The notes under the pieces were generated by a model. The model was not told the DNA's origin and did no database searches. It saw nothing but the letters and a program-made list of their open reading frames with translations. The translations under genes and the position numbers were made by a program. A DNA stretch of 64,000 nt from positions 1 to 64,000 of the IMG/VR virus record IMGVR_UViG_3300044641_003190. The stretch is one strand, 5' to 3'. How positions within the stretch are numbered: position 1 is the stretch's first letter; each line of letters begins with the position of its first letter. This document shows positions 58,775 through 64,000 of this stretch, piece after piece. The stretch is from a virus.

Positions 58775-59963
58775 TGCGGTATGCAAAAACAAAGATATTA
58801 GCGTTCTTCTTGCAGACAACGTAGATGAAGTATTTCAGTCCCACAAAGACGTTTGGGATGGTTTAAAGTCATACTATTATAAGTTTAGGGCTGTTCCAGA
58901 TATTGGTGTGCTGCAAGACAAGTACAGAGATTTTGATGCCGTAGATGTAAATGCAGAAACTGGATTTTATTTAGAGCAAATGAAGTCAGAGTTTCTTGGA
59001 AACAAAATTAAAACAATTATTTTAAACTCTGGATCCTCTTTAAAAGAAAATGCTCCATCAAGAGTTTTACAACAAATGCAAATGCAGTTAGCTGGACTTA
59101 GCAAGTTTACCAACAATGTTAGAGACTTGGATATTACTGACATTCAGTCTGCCACAGATCACTATTTATCGGTAAGAGATAGATCATTGGCCATGGGCGG
59201 TTCACCAGGAATACCAACTGGATTTAAAGCAATAGACGCTGCGTATCCAACTGGTCTAGCCCCAGGACACCTTGCGGTGGTTATTGGTTGGCCAGGAAAA
59301 GGAAAGACTTGGTTTACATCCTACTTAGCTTGTAAGGCGTGGGAGCAGGGATTTAAGCCTATGATTATATCTCTTGAAATGTCTCCAGAGAATATGCGTG
59401 ACCGTATATATACAATGCTGGGTTCTGGATTGTTTAGGGCAAGCCAATTTCAAAGAGGAGATATTAACCTAGACGATTTTGGAACATGGGCAAACAAAAG
59501 CTTTAAAGACAAGCGTGGCTTTATCTTGGTGTCCAATGAAGGAACTAATGAAGTAACGCCAGCTACTGTTCAGGGTAAGATAGAGCAGCACAGACCAGAC
59601 CTTGTAATTTTAGATTATCACCAATTGTTTAATGACAATAAAAGATCTAATTCTGAAGTTGAAAGAAATAGAAATATTTCTAGAGAGTTCAAGTTGCTTG
59701 CGGTAACAAATAACATACCTGTTATTGATATTACTGCTGCTACTGCGGATGATATATCTGACCACGATACTCCACCTATGATGAGCCAGGTGGCTTGGTC
59801 AAAGGCTATCGAGTATGATGCAGATATAGCTATGGCTGTCCATAGACATCCAGATACAAATATGATTGAGATTGTGTCTAGAAAAAATAGACACGGAAGA
59901 GATTTTAGCTTCTTTTTGGACTGGGATATTGATAGGGGTATAATTAAAGAACTGTACGAGTAG
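58749..59963 (+). CDS. DnaB-like replicative helicase, 404 aa
   Basis: The RecA-like half has Walker A GWPGKGKT (residues 180-187), Walker B LVILDYHQLF (Asp289) and an arginine region near KNRHGRDFSFFLD. The N-terminal half is helical (SAVCKNKDISVLLADN). It unwinds DNA at the fork using ATP. Directly before the primase region. Confidence 0.87.
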   Translation: MNTEAAVISAVCKNKDISVLLADNVDEVFQSHKDVWDGLKSYYYKFRAVPDIGVLQDKYRDFDAVDVNAETGFYLEQMKSEFLGNKIKTIILNSGSSLKENAPSRVLQQMQMQLAGLSKFTNNVRDLDITDIQSATDHYLSVRDRSLAMGGSPGIPTGFKAIDAAYPTGLAPGHLAVVIGWPGKGKTWFTSYLACKAWEQGFKPMIISLEMSPENMRDRIYTMLGSGLFRASQFQRGDINLDDFGTWANKSFKDKRGFILVSNEGTNEVTPATVQGKIEQHRPDLVILDYHQLFNDNKRSNSEVERNRNISREFKLLAVTNNIPVIDITAATADDISDHDTPPMMSQVAWSKAIEYDADIAMAVHRHPDTNMIEIVSRKNRHGRDFSFFLDWDIDRGIIKELYE

Positions 59964-59977
59964 AAAGATGCGACAGT

Positions 59978-60295
59978 TTGACCCACAAAAGAATAAAGCG
60001 TTTTAAAGTAAATGGTACATTTAGGGACGATTCGGACATGATCCGAATACGTGCCCAGTTTGAGTCCACTTTAATTCAATCTATGCGTGGGGATGGTTAT
60101 ATACCAGTGCTTGACATAGACCCAGCCTTTTCAGTATCATATAATGTAGAAGATAAAAAATGGTCGTTTGTATTAACGATTCAAGGTATTTATATAGGAA
60201 AGGTTAAGGCGTGGCAAATAGAGGGATTCTCAAGCGGCAAGATGCTTCCACGCAGTATACCGAAAAGCAAGTCAAAAAAGTCCTTAAGTCGATAG
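59978..60295 (+). CDS. hypothetical replication-region protein, 105 aa
   Basis: TTG start. ESTLIQSMRGDGYIPVLDID, then FSVSYNVEDKKWSFVLTIQG and a basic end. Family often seen next to phage primases; function unknown. The primase starts inside its end. Confidence 0.6.
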   Translation: MTHKRIKRFKVNGTFRDDSDMIRIRAQFESTLIQSMRGDGYIPVLDIDPAFSVSYNVEDKKWSFVLTIQGIYIGKVKAWQIEGFSSGKMLPRSIPKSKSKKSLSR

Positions 60296-61236
60296 AGATT
60301 AAGTTAGTTTCTGAAACAGGAAATGACTTTTTATGTCTATGCCCAATTCATGGAAACAGAAACACGCCAAGCTTATCAGTATCAAAACAAACTGGACTGT
60401 TCCTTTGCTTTAATCCATCATGCGGTGCAAGTGGATCTTTGCAAGAGTTAGTTAAAACAGTTACTAAAAGAAATGAATTTGAATCCTTAAGATTAATATC
60501 TAAATGTGTTACTGATTCGCTAGAAGATTTTGATGAACAGGTTATAGAGGTTTTAGAAGAGAAGCCAGATTTTGTACAGTTTGATCCACTTATACTAGAC
60601 AAGCTTTGGTCAGAGATGAGCTCGTATCCAGATGGTAGAGAGTATATGCATGGTCGTGGATTTAATGATGAAACTCTAAACTATTTTCAGGTTGGGTATT
60701 CTCATAATCAAGAAATGGTTACAGTTCCAGTTCACTCTCCAGATGGACTACCAATAGGAATTGTTGGTCGGGGCATAAAAGATAAAAAGTTTAAAAACTC
60801 TACTGGGTTACCAAAAACCAAAACATTATTCAATGTACATAGGGCCAAGAGATTGTCATCAACAGTAGTAGTTACAGAAGCATCGTTTGATGCAATGAGA
60901 GTACACCAAGCTGGATATCCAAATGTTGTTGCAACACTGGGAGGACACCTAAGCCCACATAATTACGACCTTCTTAATAGATATTTTACAAAGATCATAA
61001 TAGCAACAGACTTTGACGACAAGTCTAGCCATAATGGAAAAAATCCAGGAAGAGACTTAGGAAATTCAATATCTAATAAACTAAAGAATAAAGATGTTTA
61101 CTGGGCTAGTTATGAATATAATGTTGTATACCCACACGGAGCTAAAGATATGGGTGATATGACTGATGAAGAAATAAAGCAGTGTATAGAAAACTCTGTA
61201 CCAAATTACGAGTACCACTCTTGGGAAATCTACTAG
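60211..61236 (+). CDS. DnaG-like primase, 341 aa
   Basis: An N-terminal zinc site (CPIH at 44-47 with C66 and C71 in the CFNPSC part) and a TOPRIM-type half with VVVTEASFDAMRVHQAG and IIATDFDDKSSH. Makes RNA primers on the lagging strand. GTG start. At 341 residues it is shorter than bacterial DnaG and lacks the helicase-contact end. Confidence 0.84.
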   Translation: MANRGILKRQDASTQYTEKQVKKVLKSIEIKLVSETGNDFLCLCPIHGNRNTPSLSVSKQTGLFLCFNPSCGASGSLQELVKTVTKRNEFESLRLISKCVTDSLEDFDEQVIEVLEEKPDFVQFDPLILDKLWSEMSSYPDGREYMHGRGFNDETLNYFQVGYSHNQEMVTVPVHSPDGLPIGIVGRGIKDKKFKNSTGLPKTKTLFNVHRAKRLSSTVVVTEASFDAMRVHQAGYPNVVATLGGHLSPHNYDLLNRYFTKIIIATDFDDKSSHNGKNPGRDLGNSISNKLKNKDVYWASYEYNVVYPHGAKDMGDMTDEEIKQCIENSVPNYEYHSWEIY

Positions 61237-61249
61237 AATGGTGTATACT
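61221..61249 (+). promoter_or_regulatory. promoter for ssb and dnaE
   Basis: TTGGGA (61221-61226), 17 bases, TATACT (61244-61249). Confidence 0.6.
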
Positions 61250-61302
61250 AGAATGACAGAGACATTTATAGTCTCAAATATCAGAAAAGGAAAACATATA
61301 AT

Positions 61303-61974
61303 ATGATGGCAATAGTAAAAGGGCTTAAGAACATTAACAATGCTCTAGACAAGCCAAGCGATTCAGAAGGTAGCAAAGCTCGTTGGGTAAAACTAGCGGA
61401 CGGCGAAAGCGTAAAGATCAGATTTTTACAAGAATTGGATCCAGACTCACCAAATTATTTAGAAAAAAATGGGTTAGGCTTTATAGCAGCAGAACATACA
61501 AACCCAAAAAACTACAAATCAAAAGCGTTATGCACATCAGATGACCAAGGTCGTTGCTGGGCATGCGAACAACACCGCAAAGATTACAAGGCTGGCTGGA
61601 AAGCACGTAGCCGACTATACATAAACGTATTAGTTGATGATGGTAAAGAAGATCCATACGTAGCAATTCTTTCACAAGGCACAAGCGGTAAGTCAATCAC
61701 CCCAACATTAATTGAATATGCTGGAGAGATGGGCAGTGTATCAAATCTCACATGGAGACTAAAGAGAAGTGGTACTGGCACATCAACAGAGTACGTAGGT
61801 ATTTCATTAGGTCAGGACAAAGAAGCCCTTGATATATCCAAGTACGAACTATTCCAACTTGAAAAGGTTGCAGTTAAGGAAATCCCATATGAGGAACAAG
61901 AAAAGTTCTACATGGTAGGAGAATCCGAAGAGCAATCATCAACCGATAACTCATCTAGTAACGTAGAGTGGTAA
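61303..61974 (+). CDS. ssDNA-binding protein (gp32-like), 223 aa
   Basis: Starts MMAIVKGLKNINNALDKPSD and contains a Cys-rich part (CTSDDQGRCWACEQHRKDYK), as in zinc-bearing phage SSBs, then beta segments (ARSRLYINVLVDDGKEDPYV). The C-terminus is acidic and ends ...NVEW, like the acidic tails that recruit partners. Placed right before the polymerase. Confidence 0.8.
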   Translation: MMAIVKGLKNINNALDKPSDSEGSKARWVKLADGESVKIRFLQELDPDSPNYLEKNGLGFIAAEHTNPKNYKSKALCTSDDQGRCWACEQHRKDYKAGWKARSRLYINVLVDDGKEDPYVAILSQGTSGKSITPTLIEYAGEMGSVSNLTWRLKRSGTGTSTEYVGISLGQDKEALDISKYELFQLEKVAVKEIPYEEQEKFYMVGESEEQSSTDNSSSNVEW

Positions 61975-61975
61975 A

Positions 61976-62003
61976 TTGTAGGGGCGGGAAACCGCCCCTA
62001 CAA
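61976..62003. other. 12-bp perfect hairpin with GAAA loop between ssb and dnaE
   Basis: TTGTAGGGGCGG-GAAA-CCGCCCCTACAA, directly after the ssb stop. GC-rich stem, no T run. Likely an attenuator or mRNA 3'-end/stability element that lowers polymerase expression relative to SSB. Confidence 0.7.
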
Positions 62004-62022
62004 ATATTCAAGAAAGGTATAA

Positions 62023-64000
62023 ATGTCAAACTTCACACACTTACATGTGCATTCACAATATAGCGTAATGGATGGCTTAAATAGCCCCATGGAAATATTA
62101 ACTGCTGCACAAAAACTAGGACACACGTCCATTGCCATTACAGACCATGGAACTTTATCCAGCCATAGAGAGATGCAAAAGGCATCGGAAGAGCTTGGGA
62201 TGAAGCCTATACTTGGCGTAGAGGCATATATTTCTGCAACAGATAGATTTGATAAGCGTGATACAAGCAAGCGTGACGATAATACATCTATATTCAACCA
62301 CATAATTATCTTGGCTAAAAATGAAGCAGGTCTCCGTAATTTAAACAAGCTTTCAGAGATTGCTTGGACAGAGGGATATTATCATAAGCCAAGAATTGAT
62401 AGAGAGATTTTGGCTGAGTATAAAGAAGGTCTAATAGTTTTATCTGGTTGCATGAACGGACTTATATCAAAAGCAATTGAACGTGGCGAAGAAGACGAAG
62501 CACGTATGCTTGCAAAGTGGTTTAAAAATACATTTGAAGATGACTTTTATATGGAGATTCAGCCACACAACCCAGTAGAATTAAACAATAAACTTTTAGA
62601 AATTGCAGACGAGACTGGAATTAAACCAGTTGTTACAGCAGATTGTCATTTTTCATGTGAAGAAGAAAGAGCTCTTGAAGAGGCAATGCTCATCTTATCA
62701 ACATCACCTAAGCCAAACAAAGATGTAGATTTTGAAAAATCTAGACAGATAGATAATGTGTTTGAAAGATTCAATTATCTTTATCCAGAAAGAAAGATAA
62801 GCTTTGAGAATTTAGACGTTTATATTATGGACCGTAAAGAAATTGAAAAACGAATGATTGATCAGGGGATTACTAGATCAGATATATACGACAATACGGT
62901 TTTAATTGCAGACTCAGTAGGCAAATATAAATTTCATCAGAACCTTAATATTCTACCAAGACCAAAAGAGGATCCAGATGAGACTGTAAGAAAGTTTTGC
63001 TGGGAGGCAATGGAAAGACTAAAACTTACTTCTCCATGGCTAGGCAATGATGTATACGAGCTAAGACTAGAAGAAGAACTTCATGTAATTAAAGAGAAAG
63101 ATTTTGCCCCATATTTTTTGGTTATTTCAGATATGATTAACTGGGCAAAGTCTCAGAATATTTTAGTTGGACCAGGTCGTGGTTCCGCAGCAGGCTCCCT
63201 AGTTTGCTACCTATTAGGAATTACAAATGTCGACCCGATAGAATATAATTTATTGTTTTTTAGATTTATTAACGAGGAAAGAAATGACTTCCCAGATATT
63301 GATACCGACTTTGAAGACCGTAGACGTGGAGAGGTTAAGGATTATATCCGTAAAAAGTTTAAAAACGTAGCATCTATTTCTACATTTACATATTTTAAAG
63401 ATAAAGGTGTTGTGCGTGATGCTGCTCGTGTATACATGGTGCCACTTGGTGAAGTAAATAAAGCTTTAAAGTTGGTAGATACGTTCGAAGAGTTTGAAGA
63501 ATCTGAAAATCTAAAATGGTTTAGATTAAAATATCCAGAGGTTGTTAAGTTGGCAAGGCAACTTCGTGGAAGAATAAGATCTGTTGGAATGCATGCTGCA
63601 GGAGTAGTTGTTGCTAACAAACCACTTAATGCATATGCCCCAATTGAAACAAGAACTGACCCAAGCGATAAGGTTTCTGGGCGTGTACCAGTAGTTGCAT
63701 ATGACATGGACCAGGTTGCGGACATTGGATTGATTAAGCTTGACGTATTAGGGTTAAAAACGCTATCTGTAGTTTCAGATACCGTATCTATGATTGAGGA
63801 AAGAACTAAAACTAAAGTTGACCTATCTCAAATATCTCTAAAGGATGAAAAAGTATTTCAGTCATTATCTGCTGGATTTACAAAAGGCGTGTTTCAGGCA
63901 GAAGCTGTTCCATACACAAACCTACTAATTAAAATGGGAGTAAGCGAGTTTGAAGACTTGGCTGCTTCAAACGCATTGGTTAGACCAGGAGCAATGAATA
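62023..64000 (+). CDS. dnaE: DNA polymerase III alpha subunit, partial (first 659 aa)
   Basis: The PHP domain starts the protein (HLHVHSQYS at 6-14, then IAITDHGT). Later blocks include GPGRGSAAGSLVCYLLGI and PDIDTDFEDRRR, the palm motif with catalytic aspartates, and GMHAAGVVVANKPL, DVLGLKTLSV. Bacterial-type replicative polymerase. AGAAAGG before the ATG. The gene runs off the right edge, so the rest of palm, fingers and the C-terminal half are not visible. Confidence 0.9.
   Translation, partial: MSNFTHLHVHSQYSVMDGLNSPMEILTAAQKLGHTSIAITDHGTLSSHREMQKASEELGMKPILGVEAYISATDRFDKRDTSKRDDNTSIFNHIIILAKNEAGLRNLNKLSEIAWTEGYYHKPRIDREILAEYKEGLIVLSGCMNGLISKAIERGEEDEARMLAKWFKNTFEDDFYMEIQPHNPVELNNKLLEIADETGIKPVVTADCHFSCEEERALEEAMLILSTSPKPNKDVDFEKSRQIDNVFERFNYLYPERKISFENLDVYIMDRKEIEKRMIDQGITRSDIYDNTVLIADSVGKYKFHQNLNILPRPKEDPDETVRKFCWEAMERLKLTSPWLGNDVYELRLEEELHVIKEKDFAPYFLVISDMINWAKSQNILVGPGRGSAAGSLVCYLLGITNVDPIEYNLLFFRFINEERNDFPDIDTDFEDRRRGEVKDYIRKKFKNVASISTFTYFKDKGVVRDAARVYMVPLGEVNKALKLVDTFEEFEESENLKWFRLKYPEVVKLARQLRGRIRSVGMHAAGVVVANKPLNAYAPIETRTDPSDKVSGRVPVVAYDMDQVADIGLIKLDVLGLKTLSVVSDTVSMIEERTKTKVDLSQISLKDEKVFQSLSAGFTKGVFQAEAVPYTNLLIKMGVSEFEDLAASNALVRPGAMN

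Noticed and set aside
59968-60006. 12-codon ATG frame before the 105-aa gene
   Set aside because: Too short to support; it may only hint that the true start of the next gene is uncertain.
1-64000. Integrase, repressor or attachment site indicating a temperate phage
   Set aside because: No tyrosine or serine recombinase motif and no clear repressor gene were seen in the window; the rest of the genome is not visible.

Overview
This window looks like a 64 kb piece of a large, AT-rich tailed phage genome (siphovirus-type). It contains a portal, a capsid protease with scaffold, a major capsid protein, head-tail connectors, a tail tube, tail assembly chaperones with a likely -1 frameshift, a 1772-residue tape measure, tail-tip proteins, lysis genes and a replication block. 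No host genes are seen. The host is inferred to be a low-GC actinobacterium, possibly a freshwater planktonic one. The reasons are many promoters whose -10 box lies exactly 6 bases before the ATG (leaderless genes), CRP/GlxR-type TGTGA-N6-TCACA sites, and protein families typical of actinophages. No terminase, integrase or C-terminal part of the polymerase is visible, so the genome extends beyond both edges.

Layout. 1-1.9 kb: a leftward set of very small unknown proteins in at least three units, with repeated regulatory elements (CRP-like sites, aligned promoters, leader hairpins, a palindromic operator). 1.9-6.1 kb: a non-coding stretch, then small leaderless or coupled genes, a GT-A glycosyltransferase, a nuclease-like protein, a small heat shock protein, and holin plus endolysin. 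6.1-7.4 kb: tRNA-Gly(TCC), small leftward genes and a lytic transglycosylase. 7.5-11.7 kb: a GT-B glycosyltransferase and a cobalamin module: an adenosylcobalamin-dependent class II ribonucleotide reductase followed by an operon of a secreted transcobalamin-like (DUF4430-like) protein, a one-helix membrane protein and a PduO-type cobalamin adenosyltransferase.

11.7-32.7 kb: about 21 kb of receptor-binding and tail-fibre genes with collagen-like GXY repeats, Fn3-like, LamG-like, glycine-rich and His-rich fibre modules. A leftward island of two more glycosyltransferases around a Lys/Ser/Asn-rich protein interrupts it. 32.7-54.9 kb: portal, protease, capsid, connectors, tail tube, chaperones, tape measure and tail tip, ending in a fibre with a Peptidase S74 chaperone domain. 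55-57.3 kb: small structural genes, an HNH protein and a metallophosphoesterase. 57.3-64 kb: a replication block with DNA-binding proteins, a probable helicase loader, DnaB-like helicase, DnaG-like primase, ssDNA-binding protein and a DNA polymerase III alpha subunit that runs off the right edge.

How it works together. The replication genes copy the genome, with the B12-dependent reductase supplying deoxynucleotides. The three genes downstream plausibly secure B12 (secreted binder and membrane protein, inferred) and convert it to adenosylcobalamin (recognised family). The large fibre array with four glycosyltransferases suggests glycosylated, highly modular receptor-binding structures. The cobalamin module and the CRP-like regulation of the small-protein region are the two most interesting systems here.
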